A DNA stretch of 64,000 bases from SIG307 sp045596385 (lineage in GTDB: Bacteria > Bacillota > Clostridia > Lachnospirales > Lachnospiraceae): contig JAZOCC010000015.1 of NCBI GenBank assembly GCA_045596385.1, positions 124,001 through 188,000 of the forward strand, read 5' to 3'. Positions within the stretch are counted from its first letter, which is position 1. The number at the start of each line of letters is the position of its first letter. Shown here piece by piece: positions 27,207-35,498 of the stretch. The notes beneath the pieces are model-generated. The model ran no database searches. It had not been told where the DNA came from and saw only the letters and a program-made list of their open reading frames with translations. Position numbers and translations under genes: made by a program.

Positions 27207-27956
27207 ATGGAAAATAATACATCTTTAAAAAATAAAGTTGCCGTCGTTACCGGCGGCTCCCGTGGCATCGGCCGTGCCGTTTGTGAAGCCTTCTGCAAAA
27301 ACGGTGCCGATGTGGCATTCTTAGACGCAGGAAGCATGGAGGTTGCGGAAGAAACCGTAGCTTACCTTACTCAGTTTGGTACCAAGGTAAAGGCTTATCA
27401 GTGCGATATTTCCGATTTCGAAAAGACCACGGAAGTGTTCAAGGAAATCCTTGCCGAGTTCGGGACCGTAGATATTTTAGTAAACAACGCAGGTATTACC
27501 CGCGATAAGCTGCTTCTTTCCATGAAGCCGGAGGAATTTACCTCTGTTATCGACATCAACCTGGTAGGTGCTTACAATACCGTAAAACAGGTATACCCGG
27601 TGATGTTAAAGAAGCGTGCCGGAAAAATCATCAACGTCAGCTCCGTAGCAGGTGTTATGGGTAATCCGGGACAGACCAATTACGCCGCATCCAAAGCCGG
27701 CTTAATCGGTTTTACCAAGTCCATCGCAAAAGAGCTGGGCAGCCGCGGCATCTGCTGTAACGCCATCGCTCCGGGCTTTGTAAGAACCCCGATGACCACT
27801 GCCTTCGCAGACAAGGAAGAATTCGTTAACGCCATCCCGATGAAGCGTTTCGCAGAGCCGGAGGAAATCGCAAACTTAGTATTGTTCCTGGCATCTGACA
27901 TGGCAAATTACATTACGGGCGAAGTCATCCGCATCGACGGCGGCATGGCAATGTAG
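27207..27956 (+). CDS. fabG: 3-oxoacyl-ACP reductase
   Basis: NADPH-dependent short-chain dehydrogenase. It is 249 aa. Cofactor loop TGGSRGIGRAV (about 15-25), NNAGITRD, the catalytic Ser in NVSSVAGVMG, and Y-x-x-x-K in TNYAASKAG are all present. The C-terminal YITGEVIRIDGGMAM is the classic FabG ending. An AAAGGA site lies 8-14 bp before the ATG. Confidence 0.96.
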   Translation: MENNTSLKNKVAVVTGGSRGIGRAVCEAFCKNGADVAFLDAGSMEVAEETVAYLTQFGTKVKAYQCDISDFEKTTEVFKEILAEFGTVDILVNNAGITRDKLLLSMKPEEFTSVIDINLVGAYNTVKQVYPVMLKKRAGKIINVSSVAGVMGNPGQTNYAASKAGLIGFTKSIAKELGSRGICCNAIAPGFVRTPMTTAFADKEEFVNAIPMKRFAEPEEIANLVLFLASDMANYITGEVIRIDGGMAM

Positions 27957-27968
27957 GAGGAGAAAAAT

Positions 27969-29198
27969 ATGAGAAGAGTTGTTGTAACCGGTCTCGGCGC
28001 AGTGACCCCGATCGGAAATAATATGGAAGAATATTGGAACGGTCTTGTTAACGGCGTAAACGGTATCGCACCGATTACCCGCTTCGACACCACCGATTTC
28101 AAGAGCAAGCTCGCTGCGGAAGTTAAGAACTTTGATCCGTCCGCGGTACTGGATAAGGGTACCGTTCGTAAAACCGACCTTTACACCCAGTATGCCCTTG
28201 TTTCCGCTGACGAAGCAATGCAGGATTCCGGTCTTGCAGGGAATATTGCAGAGGAAGAGTTGGGCGTATACTTCGGTTCCGGTGTCGGCGGCATCGAAAC
28301 CACCTTGGAAAACCACGACGGTATTCTTGCAGGCGGCCCGAAGAAAGTATCTCCGCAGTTCGTTCCGAAGATGATTATCAACATTGCGGCAGGCCAGATT
28401 GCCATTCGTTTTAACGCACACGGCAACGCTATGTGTATGTCCACCGCTTGCGCAACCGGTACCACCGCCATCGGCGAAGCATACCGCGCGATTAAGGATG
28501 GTTATTTGACCGCAGCCATCTGCGGCGGTTCCGAGTCTTCCGTAAATCCGCTTTGCGTAGCAGGCTTCATTAACTGTATGGCACTGTCCCAGGCAACGGA
28601 CCCGAACGAGGCTTCTCTTCCGTTCGACTCCCGCCGTGCGGGCTTCGTATTAGGCGAAGGTGCCGCCACCCTCATCTTAGAGGAGTATGAGCATGCAGTT
28701 GCCCGCGGTGCAAAGATTTACGCAGAAATCTGCGGCTACGGTGCTACCTGTGATGCACACCACATCACCGCTCCGGACCCGGAAGCTACCTATACCGCAA
28801 AGGCCATCGAAAAGGCTCTGGCAGGCGTAGACTACGCTACCGATTCCTTATACATCAACGCCCACGGCACCGGTACCGCATTAAACGATGCCACCGAGAC
28901 CAAGGCATTTAAGTTAGCCTTCGGTGAAGAAGATGCCAAGAAGGTAAAAATCAGCTCCACCAAGTCCATGACCGGACATATGTTGGGCGCTGCAGGCGCA
29001 GCGGAAGCCATTGCCTGCGTAAAGGCTTTGGAGACCGGTATTTTACCGCCGACCATCAACTTAACAAGCCCGGACCCGGCCCTTGATTTGGACTACGTTC
29101 CGGGTAAGGCTCAGAATGTACAGGTAGATACCGCCATTTCCACGTCCTTAGGCTTCGGCGGTCACAACGCCTGCATCGCGTTCCGTCGCGTAAAGTAA
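27969..29198 (+). CDS. fabF: Beta-ketoacyl-ACP synthase II
   Basis: Elongating condensing enzyme. It is 409 aa. Cys nucleophile in MSTACATGTTAIG (about 163), the two active-site histidines in NAHGTGTALND and KSMTGHMLGAAG, and the C-terminal GFGGHN. Directly followed by fabZ with a 13-bp gap, the place where accB is usually found between fabF and fabZ in Clostridia. Confidence 0.96.
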   Translation: MRRVVVTGLGAVTPIGNNMEEYWNGLVNGVNGIAPITRFDTTDFKSKLAAEVKNFDPSAVLDKGTVRKTDLYTQYALVSADEAMQDSGLAGNIAEEELGVYFGSGVGGIETTLENHDGILAGGPKKVSPQFVPKMIINIAAGQIAIRFNAHGNAMCMSTACATGTTAIGEAYRAIKDGYLTAAICGGSESSVNPLCVAGFINCMALSQATDPNEASLPFDSRRAGFVLGEGAATLILEEYEHAVARGAKIYAEICGYGATCDAHHITAPDPEATYTAKAIEKALAGVDYATDSLYINAHGTGTALNDATETKAFKLAFGEEDAKKVKISSTKSMTGHMLGAAGAAEAIACVKALETGILPPTINLTSPDPALDLDYVPGKAQNVQVDTAISTSLGFGGHNACIAFRRVK

Positions 29199-29211
29199 TC
29201 GAGGTGACAAT

Positions 29212-29640
29212 ATGAACAAAGACGAATTGATGAAGATCCTTCCGCACCGTGACCATATGCTTCTCGTTGATGAGGCAGAGGTAAAAGACGGTGTGGCATA
29301 CGGAAAGAAAACCATTACCGGTGACGAGTTCTTTTTAAAGGGACACTTCCCGGGTAACCCGATTGTACCGGGTGTGATTTTGTGTGAAATTTTAGGCCAG
29401 TCCACCTGTGTCCTGTTTCAGGATATGGCACAAGGCAAGGAAATTACTACCCTGTTTACCGGACTCGACAAGGTACGCTTTAAAAATCCGGTAAAGCCGG
29501 GAGATGTATTTGAAACCGAGTGCTCCATTATTAAGAGCAAGGCCCCGTTTTACTGGGCAAAGGGTGTGGGTAAGGTAAACGGTAAGCTTTGCGTTTCCGC
29601 AGAGTTCTCCTTTGCCATCCTGCCGAAAGAGGAGGCATAA
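29212..29640 (+). CDS. fabZ: 3-hydroxyacyl-ACP dehydratase
   Basis: Removes water from beta-hydroxyacyl-ACP. It is 142 aa, a hotdog fold with LPHRDHMLLVDE at the start and the catalytic His in LKGHFPGNPIVPGVIL (about 49). The catalytic Glu should be in GVILCEILGQ. Ordinary length. The neighbour downstream is accD rather than accC. Confidence 0.96.
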   Translation: MNKDELMKILPHRDHMLLVDEAEVKDGVAYGKKTITGDEFFLKGHFPGNPIVPGVILCEILGQSTCVLFQDMAQGKEITTLFTGLDKVRFKNPVKPGDVFETECSIIKSKAPFYWAKGVGKVNGKLCVSAEFSFAILPKEEA

Positions 29641-29642
29641 CC

Positions 29643-30458
29643 ATGATATTCGAAAAATGGATTGCGGCATTCACCCATGAAAAACTGACCTGTGGTGCCT
29701 GCAAAAAAGAATTTTCCGTAAAGGAGCTTCGTAAGTCCCTTTACATCTGTCCGGAATGCGGCAAGTACATGCGTATCGGCGGCAGAGAACGTATCAATCA
29801 GGTAGTAGACAAGAAGAGCTTTGAAGAGTTTGCAACCGGTCTTTCCAGCGTGGACTTTTTGGAGTTTCCGGGGTATTCCGATAAACTGACCAAGGCTATT
29901 GATGCCACCGGAGAGGACGACGCTGTCATCTGTGGTCATGCTACCATCGGCGGTCATCCGTGTGCCATTTTTGTCATGGACTCCCGCTTTATGATGGCAA
30001 GTATGGGCTCCGTAGTAGGCGAGAAAATCACCCGTACCTTTGAGTACGCCACCGAGCATCACATTCCGGTCATCGGTTTTACCGCATCCGGCGGTGCAAG
30101 AATGCAGGAGGGTATTATTTCTCTCATGCAGATGGCCAAGTGCAGCGCTGCGGTAAAGAAACATTCCACCGAGGGGAATTTATATATTACGGTACTGACA
30201 GACCCGACCACCGGAGGTGTAACCGCTTCCTTTGCAATGCAGGGTGACATTATCCTTGCAGAGCCGAACGCACTGGTAGGTTTCGCAGGCCGTCGTGTGG
30301 TAGAACAGACTACCAAGTCTCAGCTTCCGGATAACTTCCAGAGTGCAGAGTTTATTTTAGAGCATGGATTTGCGGATGCCATTGTTCCGAGAGAGGAACT
30401 CATCGGCACCCTGACCACCATCTTAAAGCTTCACAGAAAGGAGCGTGTAGCAGGATGA
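29643..30458 (+). CDS. accD: Acetyl-CoA carboxylase carboxyltransferase subunit beta
   Basis: Half of the carboxyltransferase that moves CO2 from biotin to acetyl-CoA. It is 271 aa from ATG 29643, starting 2 bp after the fabZ stop and preceded by AGAGGAGG. The four-cysteine zinc ribbon CGACKKEF..CPECGKYM (about 18-42) and the crotonase-like core (FTASGGARMQEGI, TTGGVTASFAM, FAGRRVVEQT) identify AccD. It overlaps accA by 4 bp (ATGA). Confidence 0.96.
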   Translation: MIFEKWIAAFTHEKLTCGACKKEFSVKELRKSLYICPECGKYMRIGGRERINQVVDKKSFEEFATGLSSVDFLEFPGYSDKLTKAIDATGEDDAVICGHATIGGHPCAIFVMDSRFMMASMGSVVGEKITRTFEYATEHHIPVIGFTASGGARMQEGIISLMQMAKCSAAVKKHSTEGNLYITVLTDPTTGGVTASFAMQGDIILAEPNALVGFAGRRVVEQTTKSQLPDNFQSAEFILEHGFADAIVPREELIGTLTTILKLHRKERVAG

Positions 30459-31273
30459 CGCCTTATGAAAAGTTAAAACTGACCCGTCAGAACGGCAGAC
30501 CGACCGGTATTGCCTACATCAACGGAATCTTTGACGATCGTATTGAACTTCACGGCGACCGTCGTTTTGCGGAGGATGCCGCAATTATTTCCGGTATCGG
30601 CAGCATCGACGGTATCCCGGTCACTTATATCGCTATTGAGAAGGGTGTGGATTTGGCCACCCGTATGAAGACCAACTTCGGCTGTCCGAAGCCGGAGGGC
30701 TATCGTAAGGCTCTGCGCCTTATGAAGCAGGCGGAGAAGTTCGGTCGCCCGGTGGTTTGCTTTGTGGACACCCAGGGTGCCTTCTGCGGCGCCGACGGCG
30801 AAGAGCGGGGACAGGGCGAAGCCATTGCGGAAAACATTATGGAAATGCTGGGGCTTCAGACTCCGACCATCTCCATCGTTATCGGCGAAGGCGGCAGCGG
30901 CGGTGCACTGGCACTTTGCTCCGCAGACCGTGTCTACATGATGGAAAATGCCGTATATTCCGTAATCTCTCCGGAAGGCTGTGCAAGTATTCTTTGGAAG
31001 GATGCTTCCCGTGCCGAAGATGCGGCACAGTGCTTGCGCATCACCGCAGACGACATGAAGCGGTTCGGCGTTGCAGAGACCGTCATTCCGGAAAACTTTG
31101 ATGATTTTGCGGCCACCTGTGCCACCATCAAGGAGCATTTAAAGTACGACTTAGGCGAATTGATGAAGAAAAAGACCGATGCCCTTTTGGAAGACCGCTA
31201 CATGCGCTTCCGTAAGTTCGGCATCTACGAGGAAAACGGAGAAACCAGAGGGACCGTGGCATATTCTATCTAA
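30455..31273 (+). CDS. accA: Acetyl-CoA carboxylase carboxyltransferase subunit alpha
   Basis: Partner of AccD in the carboxyltransferase. It is 272 aa, slightly short compared with the roughly 315-aa E. coli protein because the N-terminal helix is reduced, as in other Bacillota. Motifs are GIGSIDGIPVTYIAIEKG, GCPKPEGYRKALRLM, FVDTQGAFCGADGEERGQGEAIAENI and IGEGGSGGALALC. It is the last gene of the operon. The biotin carrier (accB) and biotin carboxylase (accC) genes that normally accompany it are absent from this cluster. Confidence 0.96.
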   Translation: MTPYEKLKLTRQNGRPTGIAYINGIFDDRIELHGDRRFAEDAAIISGIGSIDGIPVTYIAIEKGVDLATRMKTNFGCPKPEGYRKALRLMKQAEKFGRPVVCFVDTQGAFCGADGEERGQGEAIAENIMEMLGLQTPTISIVIGEGGSGGALALCSADRVYMMENAVYSVISPEGCASILWKDASRAEDAAQCLRITADDMKRFGVAETVIPENFDDFAATCATIKEHLKYDLGELMKKKTDALLEDRYMRFRKFGIYEENGETRGTVAYSI

Positions 31274-31356
31274 GAAGGAAACGCTTTCTTAACAAATACC
31301 CGGTTTCAGATGAACCTGTCAGTTTCTAATCCTTTTTTATAATATTTTACTCTTAC

Positions 31357-31393
31357 AAAACCGGCTGTTACAGAACATGTGACAGCCGGTTTT
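31357..31393 (+). terminator. Terminator of the fab-acc operon
   Basis: A perfect 12-bp stem AAAACCGGCTGT/ACAGCCGGTTTT around a 13-nt loop. It is nearly symmetric, so it can also act on the convergent minus-strand gene. Confidence 0.88.
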
Positions 31394-31432
31394 GGTGTTG
31401 TGTTATATTCTTTGATATTTTCTTAAAAGCTT

Positions 31433-31729
31433 TTAAATTCCAAACACCCAATTCCATAAAGAGAATGCCGCCCCAGAAAACAAAAGACCCACTGAAATAA
31501 TGTAAATCAATTTCTTGATTCTACTCAAGGAATCCATTCTTCCTATTTTTATCAATACCGGCAAAGCACTTAAGAAGCCACAAACCATGAATGAAATAAT
31601 ATACCCTGCTTCCGTATTACCGGTCACCGATTCCAGAATCCAAGTTCCAAATATCCCCATAAAGGATGCTGGAATTAAGAGAAACAAGCTTACAAACAAA
31701 AACAACCATTTTCTTACACTCTTTTTCAT
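31433..31729 (-). CDS. Hypothetical small membrane protein
   Basis: 98 aa with three hydrophobic segments (about 8-30, 42-60, 74-94) separated by a basic loop (KIGRMDSLSRIKK). No recognised family. A clean AAGGGGGGTATATG start supports expression. It is flanked by the fab terminator and by the 2H phosphoesterase gene upstream on the same strand. Confidence 0.65.
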   Translation of the reverse strand: MKKSVRKWLFLFVSLFLLIPASFMGIFGTWILESVTGNTEAGYIISFMVCGFLSALPVLIKIGRMDSLSRIKKLIYIISVGLLFSGAAFSLWNWVFGI

Positions 31730-31767
31730 ATACCCCCCTTAATTAACTCAATATAATACCATAACCT

Positions 31768-32271
31768 CTACTCCTTCAATTCCACTGCTGCGATTTCCCT
31801 TTTAGGCCAGAACGCGCACAAATGCAGACGGGTGATTTTCCCGACAAATGGATAAAAGGACTTCATAAGCACGGGAAGCGCCGCACAAACCGTATCCGGC
31901 TCGTCAATCAGTATGGTTGCATGTGGCGTCCACGGATAGGTCTGCGACGTTTCCTTTGCGCATGCTTCGTGAAGTGCTGTCAGCTCCGGGCTCATATCCG
32001 GTGCTCCAAACAAAACCTTTCCTCCTGCAAACATCCCTACATGACTGATATGCACCCGCACCGGCGCAAACTCCGCCGCTACCTTTTGCATCAACGCAAC
32101 TACCTCCTGCTCTTTTTCAAGCGAAAAGGTTGCCAGACTGATATGATACGGAAGTCCCGGCGTCTGGGTACCGGTAAATCCTGCTTCCTTTAAAGTGTTA
32201 TACCATCCGGACATAATTTCCTGGGATGCTTCGTCTAAGTCCGCCATAAGTGTTAAGAATTCTTCTGCCAT
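31768..32271 (-). CDS. 2H phosphoesterase superfamily protein (2-prime-5-prime RNA ligase-like)
   Basis: 167 aa from ATG 32271, preceded by AAAGGGGAAG; an upstream in-frame start lacks such a site. The two catalytic H-x-S/T motifs are present, YHISLATF (about residue 46) and PHATILID (about 120), spaced as in the LigT/2H fold. Members hydrolyse 2-prime,3-prime-cyclic phosphates or related nucleotides in RNA repair and metabolism. The actual substrate is unknown. First of a run of small minus-strand genes with no clear common pathway. Confidence 0.8.
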   Translation of the reverse strand: MAEEFLTLMADLDEASQEIMSGWYNTLKEAGFTGTQTPGLPYHISLATFSLEKEQEVVALMQKVAAEFAPVRVHISHVGMFAGGKVLFGAPDMSPELTALHEACAKETSQTYPWTPHATILIDEPDTVCAALPVLMKSFYPFVGKITRLHLCAFWPKREIAAVELKE

Positions 32272-32288
32272 TAGTCTTCCCCTTTCCC

Positions 32289-32648
32289 TTAAAATATCAA
32301 ATCCACTATTAATAATATTCCCGAAAAGCATCCGAGAAACAGGCGCACCACATAATCGGCATATCCTACTACTTTCGTATAATCTTTTTTATGTATAAAA
32401 ACCTTATACTGCTTTCCTCTTCTCAGTCCGAATGCAGTATCTCCCCAATGTTTTAATTTCACAGTTTTCCCTGCAATTATCAATTCATATTCATAAAGCG
32501 CATGGGTGATAAATACATTCGAACCACATATATAATCCAAGCAAACCGCCCTATGCTTCGTATAACAAACTCTTATATAAATGGCATGTCCAAGAAAATA
32601 AACCGTAGCGATGAGATTAATCAAAAATAATTCCATCCGTATAGTCAC
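32289..32648 (-). CDS. Hypothetical membrane protein, DUF3592-like
   Basis: 119 aa from a GTG at 32648 that directly follows the stop of the upstream gene; an ATG four codons later is an alternative start. Hydrophobic segments lie at both ends (about 5-26 and 99-118), with a beta-rich middle (YEYELIIAGKTVKLKHWGDTAFGLRRGKQYKVFIHKKD) that resembles the extracellular part of DUF3592 proteins. Function unknown. Tight coupling with the upstream gene suggests joint work. Confidence 0.6.
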   Translation of the reverse strand: MTIRMELFLINLIATVYFLGHAIYIRVCYTKHRAVCLDYICGSNVFITHALYEYELIIAGKTVKLKHWGDTAFGLRRGKQYKVFIHKKDYTKVVGYADYVVRLFLGCFSGILLIVDLIF

Positions 32649-32942
32649 CTACTCTCTCTTTTCCATGCTCGCCGCCATAAACAAGTAGCAACTCTTTACG
32701 TTTTCAACAACCTCCGCTTCACCCAAATATACACCAGGTATTTTCAAGTCGCTCTCATCATCCGAAAACCTTCCCACCATCTCTGATAAACCATTTAATG
32801 CATTCCTCTCTTCTTCATTTAATTCCGAATAATCCAATTCCAAATCAAAAACCCTGTAAAACTCCTCACAAAAAACCGAAATTTCATAGGAGCCTTCCAG
32901 TAACTCCTTCATCAAATACAACAATTCTTCTCTTCCGGTCAT
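32649..32942 (-). CDS. Small acidic protein, possible colicin-immunity-like
   Basis: 97 aa, acidic and helical. The pattern of a short helix bundle with VGRFSDDESDLKIPGVYLGEAEVVENV resembles bacterial toxin-immunity proteins of the colicin D / CdiI type, which have a conserved RFS-D..D segment before a Glu-rich helix. This likeness is from memory of the family and is not proven. No toxin gene is adjacent. It stops at the base before the next gene starts, so the pair is coupled. Confidence 0.5.
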   Translation of the reverse strand: MTGREELLYLMKELLEGSYEISVFCEEFYRVFDLELDYSELNEEERNALNGLSEMVGRFSDDESDLKIPGVYLGEAEVVENVKSCYLFMAASMEKRE

Positions 32943-33073
32943 ATGCTTCCTCCCATTTCTATCCTTTTTCCTATTTTACACAAAAATTGCCCAATCTGCA
33001 ACGGGAACTTTCCCCTTGCACTCCCCCCTCACAAGTATTATACTAATCTTAGTGATACGAAAGGAGACCACCC

Positions 33074-33769
33074 ATGGAATTTCACGGAATCAACAAAACC
33101 ACGTTGCTTGATTTTCCCAAGCACATCGCTTGTACCGTATTTACCGGACGCTGCAACCTGCGCTGTCCGTTTTGTCATAACGGAGATCTGGTGTTAGCAC
33201 CGGACTCTCAGCCTGTCATCACCCAGGAAGCCGTTATTTCCTTCCTCACGCGCCGTAAGGACACCCTGGAAGGGATTTGCATTACCGGCGGCGAACCGAC
33301 GCTCCAAAAGGATTTATTGCCGTTTTTAGAGAAATGTAAGGAGATGGGGTATCTAACGAAGCTTGATACCAACGGCACCCGCCCGGATGTGATACAGGCC
33401 GCCCTGGATGCAAAGCTTCTGGACTACATTGCCATGGATATAAAAAACAGCCCGGCGCGATATGCCGAGACTGTAGGCTTGTCCTCCGTTCGCTTTTCCG
33501 ACTTTGAGGAAAGCGTGGACATTATTAAAAACAGCGGTCTTCCTTACGAGTTCCGCACCACGGTGGTCAAGGAATTCCACACAAAGGAAGATTTCCTTGC
33601 CATCGGCGAATGGCTTCGTGGCGCCAAATGCTATGCCTTGCAGGCCTTCAAGGACTCCGGCAATCTCATACAGCCGGGCCTGTCCGGCTACGCAAGAGAC
33701 GAGCTGACCTCTTTCCGCGAGCTTCTTTTGCCGTACTTTGACGAGGTCCTGCTCCGTGGCATCGACTGA
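33074..33769 (+). CDS. Anaerobic ribonucleotide reductase activating protein (radical SAM)
   Basis: 231 aa. The Fe-S motif CNLRCPFC (C-x3-C-x2-C, about residues 27-34), ITGGEPTLQKDL and LDTNGTRPDV identify a radical-SAM activase of the NrdG-like pyruvate-formate-lyase-activating group. It would generate the glycyl radical on a class III ribonucleotide reductase, consistent with an anaerobe. No nrdD gene is in the window, so the partner is elsewhere and assignment to NrdG rather than another glycyl-radical activase is by similarity only. AAAGGAGA precedes the ATG. Confidence 0.85.
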   Translation: MEFHGINKTTLLDFPKHIACTVFTGRCNLRCPFCHNGDLVLAPDSQPVITQEAVISFLTRRKDTLEGICITGGEPTLQKDLLPFLEKCKEMGYLTKLDTNGTRPDVIQAALDAKLLDYIAMDIKNSPARYAETVGLSSVRFSDFEESVDIIKNSGLPYEFRTTVVKEFHTKEDFLAIGEWLRGAKCYALQAFKDSGNLIQPGLSGYARDELTSFRELLLPYFDEVLLRGID

Positions 33770-33801
33770 TTATAAGAACCGACCAAAGGATGGGTTTTAC
33801 C

Positions 33802-34353
33802 ATGCAATTTCATTACGAAACCGAACATTTACATTTGCTGATATGCAACGAAGAATATGCGCCTGCGCTGCTTACCTTTATGACGGAAAACCGGGAGTTT
33901 TTCGCCCCCTACGAGCCTCGTCGCGAAGCCGCCTTTTATACCGAGGAGTTTCAGGCCCAGGTACTGCGGGCGGAGTTTCAGGCCATGCTTCGCCATACCT
34001 ACATCCGCTACTACCTGTTCTTAAAGGAGGACCCGGCCCGCATCATCGGTACCGTCAGCTTTTCCAACATTTCCCGCACCGACGACAAAAGCTGCCGTGT
34101 GGGCTATAAATTAGATAAACATCACACCGGCAAGGGTTACGCCACCGAAGCGCTGCAACTGCTTTTGCCGGAGCTTCACAAGGACCTGCACATTCACCGG
34201 GTGGAAGCGGACATTTTGTTGGAAAATGCCCCTTCCCTGCGGTTAATTGAACGACTGGGATTTTCCTACGAGGGTGTTGCCCGCAGTTCTCACGAAATTA
34301 ACGGTGTATGGCGGGACCACCTGAGGTACTCTTATATTTTTCCGCAGAAATAA
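33802..34353 (+). CDS. GNAT-family N-acetyltransferase (RimJ/RimL-like)
   Basis: 183 aa from ATG 33802, with AAAGGA at 33785-33790 as ribosome site (an ATG at 33790 would overlap that site). The GNAT fold is visible: IIGTVSFSNISRTDDKSCRVGYKLDKHHTGKGYATEAL contains the acetyl-CoA loop (H-x-G-K-G-Y-A-T-E), and RVEADILLENAPSLRLIERLGFSYEG is the typical C-terminal half. This subgroup acetylates ribosomal protein N-termini or small molecules. Its 3-prime end overlaps the convergent gene by 22 bp. Confidence 0.85.
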   Translation: MQFHYETEHLHLLICNEEYAPALLTFMTENREFFAPYEPRREAAFYTEEFQAQVLRAEFQAMLRHTYIRYYLFLKEDPARIIGTVSFSNISRTDDKSCRVGYKLDKHHTGKGYATEALQLLLPELHKDLHIHRVEADILLENAPSLRLIERLGFSYEGVARSSHEINGVWRDHLRYSYIFPQK

Positions 34354-35324
34354 CCGAACAGTTCTTTCCCGGAAGCGGCATCGTCTGCTTCCGGTTTTGT
34401 TTGCGCAATCGGCAAAAACTCCGGGAAGCCGAACAACTCTGCAAGTTTGGCTTCTTTTTCATTGTAACTTCCCGGTACCAACAGCACATAGTCTTCCGCA
34501 GTTTTTCTTCTGCGTCTCCCCAAAAGCACATGCCGATAACGATAGTACGCATGCAGTACAAAGCTGTTTTCCGCAAACCGTTTCCCTTCCTTCGGGAAAT
34601 TCAAAAGTTCCTCCGGCGTAACCCGTACGGAATATTCCACATCAAACCGGCGGCAAGGCCCGTAGGGAGGATTCAAGAGGAGCAGTTTTTCCAGGTACGC
34701 AAGCTGCCGGCCGGTTCTTTTCTTCTCCCTCGGTTTCGACATCGAAGAATCCTTTTGCACCGACACTGCCGTCTCTTCCTCAATCTCGCCTCCCGCCGCC
34801 TTGGCAATCTCCTCCATCAGCTTCTTTGCCGACGCAATCCGTGGGTCGCAAGCAGGCTCCTCTTTTCGCGAAAACGCCTCCACAAGCGCCTCCTCCGTTA
34901 TCTCTTTCCCGTCGTAACGGGCACACAGATATTCCCGCAGGACCGCTCCCGAACGCGTCCGGTTGTTATCGATATCGCTCTGTTCCATCCGATTCTCCCG
35001 ACTATTCCGTTCCGGCTCAACCTCACGTTCCGGCAGCAGCACGATACCTCCGCCCATTCCGGCTTCCGCACATATACGACACTGAGACAGTCGCGCTTCG
35101 CTTTTTCCCCGCTCCGTGGTACACCCCCAAAGATAAGCAGCCTCGACTAACGCCTCTCCTTCGGTAAAGTAGTAGATACGCCACCTTTTCTTTCGTTCTT
35201 CTTCCCCAAATAATTCAAGCGCCACCTCCGGCTGTTCTGCCGTACCGTAGCGCTTTACAATTCCTACACTGCGTTCTCGGATTCCGTTCTTATACAAAAA
35301 CACGTATGCCACTTTTCTCTGCAT
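34332..35324 (-). CDS. Lachnospiraceae-type protein of unknown function (DUF6128-like)
   Basis: 330 aa from ATG 35324 (GGAAGGGACG upstream). The N-terminal 90 residues form a beta-rich domain (VAYVFLYKNGIRERSVGIVKRYG..GEALVEAAYLWGC). A charged, probably disordered middle follows, and the compact C-terminal domain of about 110 residues has VLHAYYRYRHVLLGRRRRKTAEDYVLLVPGSYNEKEAKLAELFGFPEF. I recall this C-terminal pattern from conserved uncharacterised Lachnospiraceae proteins; the family label is tentative. It overlaps the acetyltransferase gene tail to tail by 22 bp. No function can be proposed. Confidence 0.7.
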   Translation of the reverse strand: MQRKVAYVFLYKNGIRERSVGIVKRYGTAEQPEVALELFGEEERKKRWRIYYFTEGEALVEAAYLWGCTTERGKSEARLSQCRICAEAGMGGGIVLLPEREVEPERNSRENRMEQSDIDNNRTRSGAVLREYLCARYDGKEITEEALVEAFSRKEEPACDPRIASAKKLMEEIAKAAGGEIEEETAVSVQKDSSMSKPREKKRTGRQLAYLEKLLLLNPPYGPCRRFDVEYSVRVTPEELLNFPKEGKRFAENSFVLHAYYRYRHVLLGRRRRKTAEDYVLLVPGSYNEKEAKLAELFGFPEFLPIAQTKPEADDAASGKELFGYFCGKI

Positions 35325-35498
35325 GCTGCGTCCCTTCCGGGACAATGGCATTTTGGCTGATTTCACGTGCCTTCTCTTCTTTGTCCCACACTCACTTTTA
35401 TTATTATTGTATGGAACATCCGGCAATTCTAGAACCGTATTTTCAATTATTCTCTTTTGACTGCCCCCGCATTTCACACACGGTTCCGCGCGCTCCCT

